Positions 1-8,295 of a DNA stretch of 16,298 nucleotides are shown here, piece after piece; position 1 is the stretch's first letter, and each line of letters begins with the position of its first letter. A model generated the notes under the pieces. That model ran no database searches and had not been told where the DNA came from. It saw only the letters and a list, made by a program, of their open reading frames with translations. A program made the position numbers and the translations under genes. Source of the stretch: an uncultured Campylobacter sp. (GTDB lineage Bacteria; Campylobacterota; Campylobacteria; Campylobacterales; Campylobacteraceae). The DNA lies in assembly GCF_938030685.1 (NCBI RefSeq), contig NZ_CALHHX010000054.1, positions 1 through 16,298 of the forward strand, read 5' to 3'.

Positions 1-1049
1 GCCATGGAGCGGGCGGTCACCTTGACGGCGCTACAAATTTTAGAACCTCAAACTGTGAACGCTGCCACCAAAGATTTAACTATAGCCCTGATTTAGCTCG
101 TGCTAATCCGCTAAACAACGGAAATCCCGATCTATCTCTTAGCTCTAAATTTAAATCTATGGGTCCAGGCTGTGGCTCTGAAGGCTCTCAGTCCTACTTT
201 ACCGCTCACTACGAGAAGGGTATGCGCTGCGTAACCTGCCACGATCCGCACGATAACACCGGACCGGTAGTTGGTGATAAAACTGTCAAGGGCGTAAATT
301 ACAACTCAGAGCAAGGCTATTTGAGCGCGTTTTATACAAAGCCTAAGATCACAAAAGAGTGCAAAGACTGCCACCAAGAGCAAGCCTACATCGCCGCAAG
401 AGCCGATACGCATAAAGACAACACCTGCGCATCTTGCCACATGCCGTTTATGATGAGCTGCGAGAACTTCTATGCTATTCAGTTCCAAGACAACGCGGGA
501 TTCGATACTCAAAGAAGATCGCACATCTGGAAGATCGACATCGATCCTGCTAGAAAATCTCTAGTCGCAGGCGATGCCGCCAAAGGTCCAAGAGATGCGA
601 AAGATTGGCACTTCCAAAGAAATAAAGAGGGACGAAATTTCGTCGATCTTATGTGGTCGTGCGCACGAACCTCGTGGGCGGATAAAGATATGCAAGATAC
701 CAAAGGCTGCCATAGTCCAGTCGTCTCCGAGCTAAAAGAGACGCTTCACTTCAAGAACCAAAAGCAGGTTTACGATGAGGTTATGGGCTGGCAAACTCCA
801 ATTAAGAGCGATTTCTCGCAGGTTAAGATCGGTATTCAAGGAATTTACTCTATCCTCGAGACTAAAAAGCTTAACTCCAGCGACAAAACTCGCGTTTACG
901 AGCTAATAGAAAAAGCTCAAGACACCGTCGATCTTATCGAAAAGGACGGCTCATGGGGAATGCACGGCTTTAAATATACTAAGCAAAGGCTAGAAGCCGC
1001 TAAAGAGTATATTAAAGAGGCTCAAAGAATTTTAAATAATAATTTATAA
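1..1049 (+). CDS. mccA: MccA octahaem cytochrome c sulfite reductase, 3' part
   Basis: This is the C-terminal 348 residues, read in the frame starting at position 3; the 5' half lies outside the window. Five haem c sites are visible: CERCH (54-68), CVTCH (228-242), CKDCH (360-374), CASCH (426-440) and a C-X15-CH site (660-713). The CX15CH site is known only from MccA/SirA sulfite reductases, where it binds the eighth haem. The enzyme is periplasmic and reduces sulfite to sulfide with six electrons at a haem-copper centre. Two cysteines outside haem motifs lie in PGCGSE (codon at 171) and MSCENF (codon at 459). They are 96 residues apart, which matches my recollection of the copper ligands Cys399 and Cys495 in the Wolinella enzyme. 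The Met at 159 is internal and is not a start, because the frame is open to the window edge and has a haem site upstream of it. The mccB, mccC, mccD and ccsA1 neighbours support the call. Confidence 0.95.
   Translation, partial: HGAGGHLDGATNFRTSNCERCHQRFNYSPDLARANPLNNGNPDLSLSSKFKSMGPGCGSEGSQSYFTAHYEKGMRCVTCHDPHDNTGPVVGDKTVKGVNYNSEQGYLSAFYTKPKITKECKDCHQEQAYIAARADTHKDNTCASCHMPFMMSCENFYAIQFQDNAGFDTQRRSHIWKIDIDPARKSLVAGDAAKGPRDAKDWHFQRNKEGRNFVDLMWSCARTSWADKDMQDTKGCHSPVVSELKETLHFKNQKQVYDEVMGWQTPIKSDFSQVKIGIQGIYSILETKKLNSSDKTRVYELIEKAQDTVDLIEKDGSWGMHGFKYTKQRLEAAKEYIKEAQRILNNNL
660..713 (+). other. CX15CH haem c attachment site of MccA
   Basis: The codons for the two cysteines start at 660 and 708, with exactly 15 residues between them, and a His codon follows at 711. 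This spacing replaces the usual CXXCH. In Wolinella it needs its own haem lyase, CcsA1, whose homologue is encoded at 3605-6295. Confidence 0.93.
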
Positions 1050-1052
1050 TTC

Positions 1053-1084
1053 TTTCGGGGTCGCGTAAGTTCGCGGCCCCGAAA
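1053..1084 (+). terminator. mccA-mccB intercistronic hairpin (attenuator or mRNA stabiliser)
   Basis: The arms 1053-1065 (TTTCGGGGTCGCG) and 1072-1084 (CGCGGCCCCGAAA) pair over 13 bp with one G-U, around a six-base loop. The hairpin starts 4 nt after the mccA stop. Only TTT and then AAAAGG follow it, so it lacks a full U-tract. I infer partial termination or protection of the mccA 3' end, which would give more reductase than accessory proteins. Confidence 0.7.
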
Positions 1085-1100
1085 TTTAAAAGGCAAATGT

Positions 1101-1874
1101 ATGCAAAAAAGACTAAAAATTTTCTTGCCTATCGTTTTGGCAAGCTGCGCGTTGGGCGCGAATTTAACTACGCAAGAACAAAAAGAATCTTATAGCATCG
1201 GAGCTTCTACCGGAAGCTATGTTTCAAACCAGCTGCATTCACAAGCCGCATTAGGCGTCAAATATGACTTAGATGCGGTGATAGAGGGGTTTTTGGACGC
1301 TCTTAAAAAGCAGCAGAAGCTAAAAGATGAGGAAATTATTGCGCTTTTGAATCAAAGAGCCGATAAGCTAAATAAGATCGTAGAAACAAATTCCAAAGCG
1401 GAGCTTGATAAAAATTTAAAAGCAGGCAAGGAATTTATGGCGAAAAATGCCAAAAATCCGGACGTTAAAACCACAAAATCCGGTCTTCAATATGAAATTT
1501 TAAAGCTAGGTATGGGCGAAAAGCCAAAGCCTGAGAGCGTAGTAGTGATGAACTACAAGGCGTATTTGACGAACGGTAGTGTATTTGACGATACTTTCGC
1601 GTCTAAAATTCCGGCGCATCTTTCTATGATAGGCTTAATCGACGGATTGCGCGAAGGGTTGCTTTTGATGAATACGGGCTCGAAATATAAATTTACAATC
1701 CCTAGTAATTTAGCGTACGGCAACGTGGACGTAGATAGAATTCCTGCGGGTTCTGTGGTGATTTTTGAAGCCGAACTACTAAAAGTTTTAAAGCCCGGCG
1801 AGCTTGCCGATGCGGCCAAAAAGCTTAGCGAGAGCGAGGCTAAAAGCTTTCACGACGCGAATAAAACAAAGTAG
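1101..1874 (+). CDS. mccB: MccB FKBP-type peptidyl-prolyl cis-trans isomerase
   Basis: This is a 257-residue secreted protein. The N-terminus is a hydrophobic signal with LASC at 13-16, which fits a lipobox, so it is probably a lipoprotein on the periplasmic side. Residues about 28-115 look like the helical FKBP_N (Mip/FkpA-type) dimerisation region. Residues about 126-229 are the FKBP domain, with Y152, F162-D163, the LAYG motif (Y206) and F222 all at expected pocket positions. The tryptophan that normally floors the pocket is replaced by Leu (DGL, L183). A charged tail follows. AAAAGG lies 7 nt before the ATG. In Wolinella an isomerase of this type sits directly after mccA, and it is thought to help fold the cytochrome. 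The role here is inferred from that position; the family assignment is firm. Confidence 0.9.
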   Translation: MQKRLKIFLPIVLASCALGANLTTQEQKESYSIGASTGSYVSNQLHSQAALGVKYDLDAVIEGFLDALKKQQKLKDEEIIALLNQRADKLNKIVETNSKAELDKNLKAGKEFMAKNAKNPDVKTTKSGLQYEILKLGMGEKPKPESVVVMNYKAYLTNGSVFDDTFASKIPAHLSMIGLIDGLREGLLLMNTGSKYKFTIPSNLAYGNVDVDRIPAGSVVIFEAELLKVLKPGELADAAKKLSESEAKSFHDANKTK

Positions 1875-1902
1875 TTTTGCTCAAATTTAGTCGGAGGAGA
1901 AT

Positions 1903-2616
1903 ATGCAAAAGCAAAGAAGAAATTTTATAAAATCCGCCGCACTCGGCTCTTTGGGACTCGGCGCAATTGCCTCAAATTTACTTGCGCAAAGCGGCGACGG
2001 CGCGGATAAAAGCGCGCAAGACGCAAACGCAAGCGTCAAAAAACAAGAGCCGAAAAAGCCGCACTACGGCATGATATTCGATCAAAATAAATGCGTCGGC
2101 TGCACCGACTGCGAGATCGCCTGTAAAAAGGTAAATTTGGTTCCGAAAGGTCAAATGAGGCTTTTTATCCAGGATAAAACAGATCCGCTAAATTTAAAAG
2201 AAAAGCGCTACGTCAGGGTTTCTTGTCAGCAGTGCGAGGACGCGCCGTGCGTGAATGTCTGCCCGACCAAAGCCTGTCACAAGGACGAAAAAACCGGCAT
2301 CACGACGATGAATACCGACGACTGCATCGCCTGTAAATACTGCATCGTCGCCTGTCCTTACGACGTGCGCTTCATAAACCACGATACCAAAGCCGCGGAG
2401 AGCTGTAACTTCTGCTTGGATACAAATTTAAAAGACGGTCACGAGCCCGCCTGCATCGAGGCGTGCAGATACGAGGCGATCGTATTTGGCGATCTAAACG
2501 ACGAAGAATCGCACATCAGCAAGCTACTTCGCGTAAAAGACAGCCTGCGAATGCATCCTGAGTGCGGCACGAAACCTAGCCTGCGCTATATTCCTGCGGT
2601 TAAATTGGGGGTGTGA
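1903..2616 (+). CDS. mccC: MccC, NrfC-like four-cluster 4Fe-4S protein with Tat signal
   Basis: The 237-residue protein starts with a twin-arginine signal (QRRNFIK at 4-10, then a hydrophobic stretch to about residue 28), so it is exported folded. Sixteen cysteines form four ferredoxin-type groups: C64/67/70/74, C108/111/116/120, C141/144/147/151 and C168/171/184/188. This is the pattern of NrfC, PsrB and related electron-transfer subunits. An extra Cys125 lies in the PTKAC stretch. A strong GGAGGA site precedes the ATG. The stop is followed after one base by the mccD start, which suggests coupled translation. The protein should bridge the membrane subunit MccD and the cytochrome MccA on the periplasmic face. 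NrfC of nitrite reduction is excluded by the mccA neighbour and the CX15CH haem site. Confidence 0.93.
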   Translation: MQKQRRNFIKSAALGSLGLGAIASNLLAQSGDGADKSAQDANASVKKQEPKKPHYGMIFDQNKCVGCTDCEIACKKVNLVPKGQMRLFIQDKTDPLNLKEKRYVRVSCQQCEDAPCVNVCPTKACHKDEKTGITTMNTDDCIACKYCIVACPYDVRFINHDTKAAESCNFCLDTNLKDGHEPACIEACRYEAIVFGDLNDEESHISKLLRVKDSLRMHPECGTKPSLRYIPAVKLGV

Positions 2617-2617
2617 T

Positions 2618-3589
2618 ATGAACGGAGCTATAAATTTCACTGCGACCTTCTCGCACGGCGTAGAGTGGGGCTGGCCGATCGCGGTTTATCTTTTGCTAGC
2701 GGGTATGAGCGGCGGCGCTTTAGTAGTCGCGATCCTCGTAAAATTTTATAAAAAACAGACCGAAAGCACGCCGCTGTTTAAGGCCGCGTCATTGCTATCT
2801 TTCGTCGCGATTTTACTCGGTATGGTCTGCCTGGTAGCCGATCTTGAGCGACCGCTTCTTTTTTGGAAAATTTTGATCAATTACAACTTCACATCGGTTA
2901 TGTCCGTGGGTGTGGCGGCGCTTTGCGTCTATATCCCGCTCAGCTTCATAGCTTGCCTTTATGCGTTTGAAGAGTGCCTTAGAGAGTTTTTGACGCGCAA
3001 TCTTAGCTTTTTAAAAGGACTTTTCGAGCTTGTGATGAAAATTTTAAACGCGCTTCGCCCGCTGCTTCTTGCGCTTACGCTTGTTTTTGCGGTTGCGATC
3101 TGCGCCTATACCGGCTTTTTGATCTCGGTTTTAGTTAGATTTCCTATCCTTAATACAGCCGTTTTGCCTGCGCTTTTCGTGGCGTCTGGCTTATCGGCAG
3201 GCATCGCAGGCTCAAGCCTGATAGCCGCGCTTGTCTTTAAAGCGGACCCGCACGGCGGCGATTTAAAAACTCTACACGCGGTCGAGTGGCCGGTTTTAGC
3301 GATGGAAATTTTATTAATCGGTATGATTTTCGTCTCGCTAATAACGGGCAGCGACGTGCAAAAAGCCGCGAGCGTCGCATTTAACGAGGGATTTTATGCG
3401 AAGATGTTTTGGCTAGGCGTCGTGGGCGTAGGCTTTTGCGTACCGCTCGTTTTAAATTTCGCACTGGGCAAAAAGATCGCTCACACCGCATTTGCGTTCT
3501 ACGTTAGCGCGCTTGCCAGCGTGGTCGGGGTATTACTTCTTAGAATGTTTATACTATACGCAGGGCAAACTTACGATATAATAATGTAA
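2618..3589 (+). CDS. mccD: MccD, NrfD-like membrane menaquinol dehydrogenase subunit
   Basis: This is a 323-residue integral membrane protein of the NrfD/PsrC family with about eight hydrophobic segments, roughly at 20-42, 55-76, 90-115, 146-170, 180-205, 225-246, 262-282 and 288-312. Family hallmarks are the first-helix stretch WPIAVYLLLAGMSGGAL and the DLERP motif at 75-79, which corresponds to the DLGRP-type motif after helix 2. It should oxidise menaquinol and hand the electrons to MccC. The start lies one base after the mccC stop, with GGGGGTG just upstream as a possible ribosome site overlapping the mccC end. No residues look missing. The MccC and MccD pair is the typical NrfC and NrfD arrangement. 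Confidence 0.93.
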   Translation: MNGAINFTATFSHGVEWGWPIAVYLLLAGMSGGALVVAILVKFYKKQTESTPLFKAASLLSFVAILLGMVCLVADLERPLLFWKILINYNFTSVMSVGVAALCVYIPLSFIACLYAFEECLREFLTRNLSFLKGLFELVMKILNALRPLLLALTLVFAVAICAYTGFLISVLVRFPILNTAVLPALFVASGLSAGIAGSSLIAALVFKADPHGGDLKTLHAVEWPVLAMEILLIGMIFVSLITGSDVQKAASVAFNEGFYAKMFWLGVVGVGFCVPLVLNFALGKKIAHTAFAFYVSALASVVGVLLLRMFILYAGQTYDIIM

Positions 3590-3604
3590 AACTGCGGAGG
3601 GTTA

Positions 3605-6295
3605 ATGAGCGCGCTAAAAATATTAAAATTTTTCATCTCTTACAAGTTCGCGCTCTGCCTCCTCTTTATCCTAGCCGCAGGTGCCGGCGTCGCAACCTTT
3701 TTAGAGAGCATTTACGATACGCAAACGGCTAAAATTTTAGTCTATGAGGCGCGCTGGTACGAGTGCGTCATGGGTGCTGCGACGCTGAGCCTGCTAGGAA
3801 TAATCATAAAAACCAAAATGTGGCGCCGCTTCGGCTCCTTCGTCCTTCACGCGGCATTTATCGTTATCTTTATCGGCGCGGCGCTGACGCGCTATTTCGG
3901 CACAGAGGGCGTGCTGCACGTTAGAGCGGGCGAGAGCGAAAGCGAGATGGTGAGCGTCAAGCCATACTTACAAATCCGCACGCAAGACGCGCTGTTTGAG
4001 CACCCGCTAAATTTAAGCCAGATCGGCGATAACGATTTTAGCTTCACGCAAAGTATAAATTCTAAAAGCTTCACCGTCAAATTTAGCTCCTATAAACCCG
4101 CGCCCAAAGGCGAGCAGGGCATGCTTGCGGTAAAGGCGGGTTTTGAGGGCGGAAGCGAGCAAGAAGCGCAGCTTCGCGGCGGCGCGGGCTGGCTGGGGGA
4201 ACCCAAAATTTTAAACTTTGACGGCGAGGAGATAATGCTAAGCTGGGGCTCGAAGCTCATAGAGCTTCCGTTTGCGGTAAAGCTTTTGAAATTTAAGCTC
4301 GAGCGCTATCCCGGCTCGCAAAGTCCGTCATCCTACGCTAGCGACGTTGAAATTTTAAAAGAGGGCAAGAGCGCGGGGGAGCATGAAATTTATATGAACC
4401 ACCCGCTAAGCTTTGACGGTTTCAAGCTCTTTCAATCCTCCTACGACACCGACGAGCGGGGCACGGTGCTAGAGCTTAACCGCGATCCGGGTAAAATCCC
4501 TACCTATTTCGGCTATTTCTTGCTTTGCGTCGGATTTATCGGCAATCTTTTTACCGCCGGCAGCAGGTTTAAAAAGCTCGCTAAATTTATTAAAAACAAC
4601 GCACCCACCGCGCTGCTTCTAATCGCGCCGCTTTTTTTCGGCATTGAGCTTCGCGCCGCGGATGAAAACTATCTGGCAAACCTTAAAGCCAACTCGCGCG
4701 TTCACGCAAACGGCGCGTTTGCGGAGCTTTTGGTGCAAGATTACATGGGCAGGATCAAGCCGCTTAGCACCGAAGCAAGCGAGATCGTAAATAAAATTTC
4801 AGGCACGGATTCGCTCTACGACTTAAGCGCCGAGCAGATGATCCTAGGAATGAGTCTAAATCCCGCGTTTTGGCGCGATCAAAAGATCATCAAGATCAAA
4901 AACGACGAGATCAAAAAGATGCTGGGCTTAGCCCCGCAGGAGCGATATGCGAGCTTTAATTCGGTCTTTGATGAAAACGGCAACTACAAGCTCGCGCGCG
5001 TCGTGGACGAAGCTAATGAAAAAAGTGCCTCGCGCCGCGGCGTGCTCGATAATGAGCTGATTAAATTCGACGAGCGGCTAAATATCGCGTATCTGACTTT
5101 CAGAGGGGTGTTTTTTAAATTTATCCCCGTGCCGAACGACCCGCAAAACGCGTGGCTCTCGCCGAACGACGCCTTTGCGGATTATAGTATCGCTCCGCAG
5201 ATCAAAGGCGTGCTAAATGATTATCTAAACGGCTTGCAGGATGGAATTTCGGATAATGATTGGACTAAAGCGGATGCAGCACTTGCGGAGCTGAAAAACT
5301 ACCAAAGAGCCACCTCTGCAGCTATTCTTCCAAGCGTTAGCCGCGTCAAGGCCGAGGTGTTTTACAACAAAGCTTCGGTTTTTAAAAAGCTCGTTTATTG
5401 CTATATGATCCTAGGCGGCGTAGCTCTTGTTTTGGCGCTTTTGGGCGCGCTTTGCGGTAAGAGCTTCACGCTCGCGCAAAAAATTTTATTTGCGGCCTTT
5501 GCGATATGTTTTACAGCACATACCCTCGCGCTTGCGCTGCGCTGGTACGTCGCGGCTCACGCGCCGTGGAGCGATAGCTATGAGTCGATGATCTACATTG
5601 GCTGGTCGGCGGCGCTTGCGGGGATCATATTTTTTAGAAAGTCCCTACTTACGCTAAGTGCGAGCTGCCTGCTAGCTAGCATCGTAATGCTAGTAGCGCA
5701 TATGAGCTTCGTAAATCCGCAGATTACCAACCTCGTGCCGGTGCTAAAGTCCTATTGGCTTAGCATCCACGTCTCGGTTATTACGGCTAGCTACGGATTT
5801 TTAGGGCTTAGCTGCCTGCTTGGGCTTTTGGCTCTTATTTTGATGGCGCTTAAAAACGGCGCCAATCGCGAGCGGCTTAACGTGCAGATCAGATATATAA
5901 CGGCGATCAACGAGATCAGCCTCATCGTGGGACTTTCGATGCTAACGCTCGGAAATTTCTTCGGCGGCGTGTGGGCGAATGAGAGCTGGGGGCGATACTG
6001 GGGCTGGGATAGCAAAGAGACCTGGTCGTATGTCTCGATCATCGTCTATGCGATCGTGCTGCATCTAAAGCTTATCCCGAAACTTGGCTCGATCTATGTT
6101 TATTGCGTGAGTTCGACGCTCGCGTATAGCTCAATCATAATGACCTATTTCGGCGTAAATTTCTACCTCACCGGTATGCACTCTTATGCCGCAGGAGATG
6201 CGCCGCAGATACCCGCGCCGTTTTATTGTATAATAGCGGCGGTAATTTTAATAATCGCTCTTGCTTTCAGAGGCAGGGACGTAAAAACGATATAA
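3605..6295 (+). CDS. ccsA1: CcsA1, fused CcsB-CcsA (ResB-ResC) cytochrome c haem lyase
   Basis: The 896-residue protein combines both parts of the System II cytochrome c synthase. The N-terminal half is ResB-like: membrane helices, the stretch ATFLESIYDTQTAK near residue 30, then FVLHAAFIVIFIGAALTRYF and a long periplasmic domain. The C-terminal half is CcsA-like, with HAPWSDSYES, the tryptophan-rich WWD segment at residues 790-807 (W790, W795, W799, W801, D802, W807) and a late GMHSYAAG histidine. Such proteins export haem and join it to apocytochrome cysteines. A GGAGG site lies just before the ATG. In Wolinella the copy in the mcc cluster, CcsA1, is dedicated to the CX15CH motif of MccA. 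Its position here and that motif in the upstream gene make the same job very likely. Confidence 0.93.
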   Translation: MSALKILKFFISYKFALCLLFILAAGAGVATFLESIYDTQTAKILVYEARWYECVMGAATLSLLGIIIKTKMWRRFGSFVLHAAFIVIFIGAALTRYFGTEGVLHVRAGESESEMVSVKPYLQIRTQDALFEHPLNLSQIGDNDFSFTQSINSKSFTVKFSSYKPAPKGEQGMLAVKAGFEGGSEQEAQLRGGAGWLGEPKILNFDGEEIMLSWGSKLIELPFAVKLLKFKLERYPGSQSPSSYASDVEILKEGKSAGEHEIYMNHPLSFDGFKLFQSSYDTDERGTVLELNRDPGKIPTYFGYFLLCVGFIGNLFTAGSRFKKLAKFIKNNAPTALLLIAPLFFGIELRAADENYLANLKANSRVHANGAFAELLVQDYMGRIKPLSTEASEIVNKISGTDSLYDLSAEQMILGMSLNPAFWRDQKIIKIKNDEIKKMLGLAPQERYASFNSVFDENGNYKLARVVDEANEKSASRRGVLDNELIKFDERLNIAYLTFRGVFFKFIPVPNDPQNAWLSPNDAFADYSIAPQIKGVLNDYLNGLQDGISDNDWTKADAALAELKNYQRATSAAILPSVSRVKAEVFYNKASVFKKLVYCYMILGGVALVLALLGALCGKSFTLAQKILFAAFAICFTAHTLALALRWYVAAHAPWSDSYESMIYIGWSAALAGIIFFRKSLLTLSASCLLASIVMLVAHMSFVNPQITNLVPVLKSYWLSIHVSVITASYGFLGLSCLLGLLALILMALKNGANRERLNVQIRYITAINEISLIVGLSMLTLGNFFGGVWANESWGRYWGWDSKETWSYVSIIVYAIVLHLKLIPKLGSIYVYCVSSTLAYSSIIMTYFGVNFYLTGMHSYAAGDAPQIPAPFYCIIAAVILIIALAFRGRDVKTI

Positions 6296-6308
6296 AGGAG
6301 TAAATTTG
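6293..6308 (+). promoter_or_regulatory. Ribosome site fixing a TTG start for the Sel1 gene
   Basis: AAAGGAG at 6294-6300 is followed five bases later by TTG at 6306. No ATG lies near in this frame, and the TTG places an intact signal peptide at the N-terminus. The site overlaps the end of ccsA1. Confidence 0.75.
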
Positions 6309-7139
6309 AAAAAATTTCTAATAACGCTGGTTTTGGCTGCCGCGGCAAACGCGGGCTTTATCAGCGAGGGCATTCAGGCACAGCAAAGCGGCGATCATAA
6401 AAAACTCGCAGAAATTTACGAGCGAGCGTGCGGTTTGGAAAATAAAGCTTCGGGATGCTATAATCTAGCCGTTTTGTATTTTGAGGGCACCGGCAACGTA
6501 GAGAAAAATTTCGAAAAAGCGATCAGCCTCTACGAGAAGGCGTGCAGCGCTAAATTTGCGCTTGCGTGCAACAATCTAGGCTATATCTACGAAAGCGGCA
6601 ACGGCGCGGATCAAAATTTTACCAAAGCCGCGGCTTATTACGAAAAAGCCTGCAAAGATAACGAAGGCTGCACCTCGCTCGGGCTTTTATATGCAAACGG
6701 CGCCGGGCTTGCAAAGGATGTCGCCAAGGCGGCGAGCCTTTATGAGAAGGCCTGCACCTACGGCGATATGATGGGCTGCAACAACCTGGGCTATCTGTAT
6801 CTAAAGGGCGAGGGCGTGGAGCAAAGCTTCGCAAAGGCTAAAATTTTTTACGAAAAGGCTTGCGGCGGCGACATCGGCATCGGCTGCAACAACCTAGGCT
6901 ATCTATACGCCTTCGGGCAGGGGGTGGGCCAGGATTATAAGCAGGCAAAGCAGCAGTATGAAAAGGCGTGCAGCCTCGGCCACTTCGACGGCTGCAATAA
7001 CCTAGCCATAATGTATGCCGAAGGAAAAGGAGTGAAGTCCGATAACGCCAAAGCAAAAGAGTTTTTCAAAAAAAGCTGCGACGGCGGCATCAAGATGGGC
7101 TGCGAGAATTTGGAATTTTTAAACTCGATTAGTAAGTAA
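6306..7139 (+). CDS. Cysteine-rich Sel1-like repeat protein, secreted
   Basis: The 277-residue product has a clear signal peptide (MKKFLITLVLAAAANA, cleavage after about residue 16) followed by about seven Sel1-like repeats of 36 residues. Each repeat carries a cysteine pair that should form a disulfide: C42-C51, C80-C88, C116-C122, C150-C158, C186-C194, C222-C230 and C258-C266. The third pair is CX5C, two residues shorter than the usual CX7C. This is the architecture of the Helicobacter cysteine-rich proteins (Hcp). The start is TTG, chosen because AAAGGAG lies 5 nt upstream and the signal peptide begins there. It follows ccsA1 by 10 nt and so belongs to the same transcript. A scaffold or assembly role for periplasmic Mcc proteins is only a guess. 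Confidence 0.85.
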   Translation: MKKFLITLVLAAAANAGFISEGIQAQQSGDHKKLAEIYERACGLENKASGCYNLAVLYFEGTGNVEKNFEKAISLYEKACSAKFALACNNLGYIYESGNGADQNFTKAAAYYEKACKDNEGCTSLGLLYANGAGLAKDVAKAASLYEKACTYGDMMGCNNLGYLYLKGEGVEQSFAKAKIFYEKACGGDIGIGCNNLGYLYAFGQGVGQDYKQAKQQYEKACSLGHFDGCNNLAIMYAEGKGVKSDNAKAKEFFKKSCDGGIKMGCENLEFLNSISK

Positions 7140-7170
7140 ATTTAAAACATCAAAATTTTAAGGAGATAGT

Positions 7171-8295
7171 ATGATTTTACGTTCGTTTTTAGCTTCGGCA
7201 GCGCTTGTTGCGCTCGTTTGCGGTGCCTCCATGGATGGGGCCAATAAACCGGCAAAGCCTATGTTTCAAAGCGTGGATCCTAGCAAGGCTACGCTTGTAG
7301 GAAGCGGCGAGGGCAAAGAATACTGCGCCGTTTGCGGAATGAATTTGGTTAAATTCTATAAAACGAACCACGTTTGGAACGGCAAGCAAGTAGCTTCCCT
7401 ACACTGCTTGTACGAGATTACGGAGGGAAAAATTCCAAGCGATGCGCAGGTAGTAGATACGAAAAATCTAAATTTGATCGACGTAAATAAAGCCTTTTAC
7501 GTCGTGGGCAGCAAGGTCAAAGGCACGATGACGCGAAATAGCAAATACGCCTTCTCAACAGAAGCCGACGCGAAAGAATTTCAAGCCGAAAACGGCGGCG
7601 AGATAATGAATTTCGCCAAAGCCTACGAGATTGCGGGACAGGATTTTGAGGGCGATAACAAGATGATTAAAGCCAAGCGCGAGGGCGGCGTTTACGCGCA
7701 CGGTAAAGAATTTTACGAAGCAAACTGCGAGAAAACCGATCCAAAAAGCTTCAAAGCCATCTCCGAGCTTAAAGCTCATCTCAAAAAAGCTTGCGACGCA
7801 AAGGGTGCTAGCAAAGCCCCTGAATACGACAAACACCTGCAAGCCGCGGCGCTGTATCTATGGGATGCACCGGCAAATTTAGGCGGCAGCGACAAAAACG
7901 CAAAAGCGAAAAAGGCTGAAAAGATCGTCGTGCCTGAGGGCGCTAAATGCCCGGTCTGCGGCATGCTAGTGGGCAAAAACCCTAACTGGGCGGCGATGAT
8001 AGAGGTTCAGGGCGGCGAGAGCTTGTATTTTGACGGCGTGAAAGATATGATGAAATACTACTTCCAAAAGGGAAAGGGCTTTGATAAAATTTACGTAACC
8101 GACTACTACAAGCTTCATAAGATCGATGCTAAAAGCGCTTTTTACGTGCTCGGCTCCAACGTCTTAGGGCCGATGGGTGACGAGCTCATTCCGTTTGAGA
8201 GTGAGAGCGCGGCTAAGACCTTCGCTAAAGATCACGGAGGCAAGAGCGTACTTAAATTTGATGAAATTCAAGAGAGCGTAATAGAAGGGCTATGA
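7171..8295 (+). CDS. Two-domain NosL-like copper-binding protein
   Basis: The 374-residue exported protein has a signal-like N-terminus (about residues 1-20, ending near VCGAS, not a strict lipobox). It contains two NosL-type domains. The first has YCAVCGM (C52, C55, M57) and HC at 78-79. The second, from about residue 255, has KCPVCGM (C260, C263, M265) and the family ending with PMGDELIPF and GGK near 334-358. NosL proteins bind Cu(I) in the periplasm and serve assembly of nitrous oxide reductase. Between the domains, about residues 171-233, there is a stretch with the flavour of a small cytochrome c domain (GKEFYEANC, then ALYLWD) but without CXXCH. AAGGAGAT lies just upstream. No nosZ is present in the window, so the likely client is the copper site of MccA (inference). 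Confidence 0.85.
   Translation: MILRSFLASAALVALVCGASMDGANKPAKPMFQSVDPSKATLVGSGEGKEYCAVCGMNLVKFYKTNHVWNGKQVASLHCLYEITEGKIPSDAQVVDTKNLNLIDVNKAFYVVGSKVKGTMTRNSKYAFSTEADAKEFQAENGGEIMNFAKAYEIAGQDFEGDNKMIKAKREGGVYAHGKEFYEANCEKTDPKSFKAISELKAHLKKACDAKGASKAPEYDKHLQAAALYLWDAPANLGGSDKNAKAKKAEKIVVPEGAKCPVCGMLVGKNPNWAAMIEVQGGESLYFDGVKDMMKYYFQKGKGFDKIYVTDYYKLHKIDAKSAFYVLGSNVLGPMGDELIPFESESAAKTFAKDHGGKSVLKFDEIQESVIEGL

Noticed and set aside
159..1049. A separate 296-residue gene starting at ATG 159
   Set aside because: The frame is open to the window start, and a haem site (CERCH at 54-68) lies upstream, so the Met is internal to mccA.
1..6295. A nitrite reductase (nrf) cluster
   Set aside because: NrfC/NrfD-like genes and a haem lyase are present, but there is no CX2CK haem site in the visible part, while the CX15CH site is specific for MccA.
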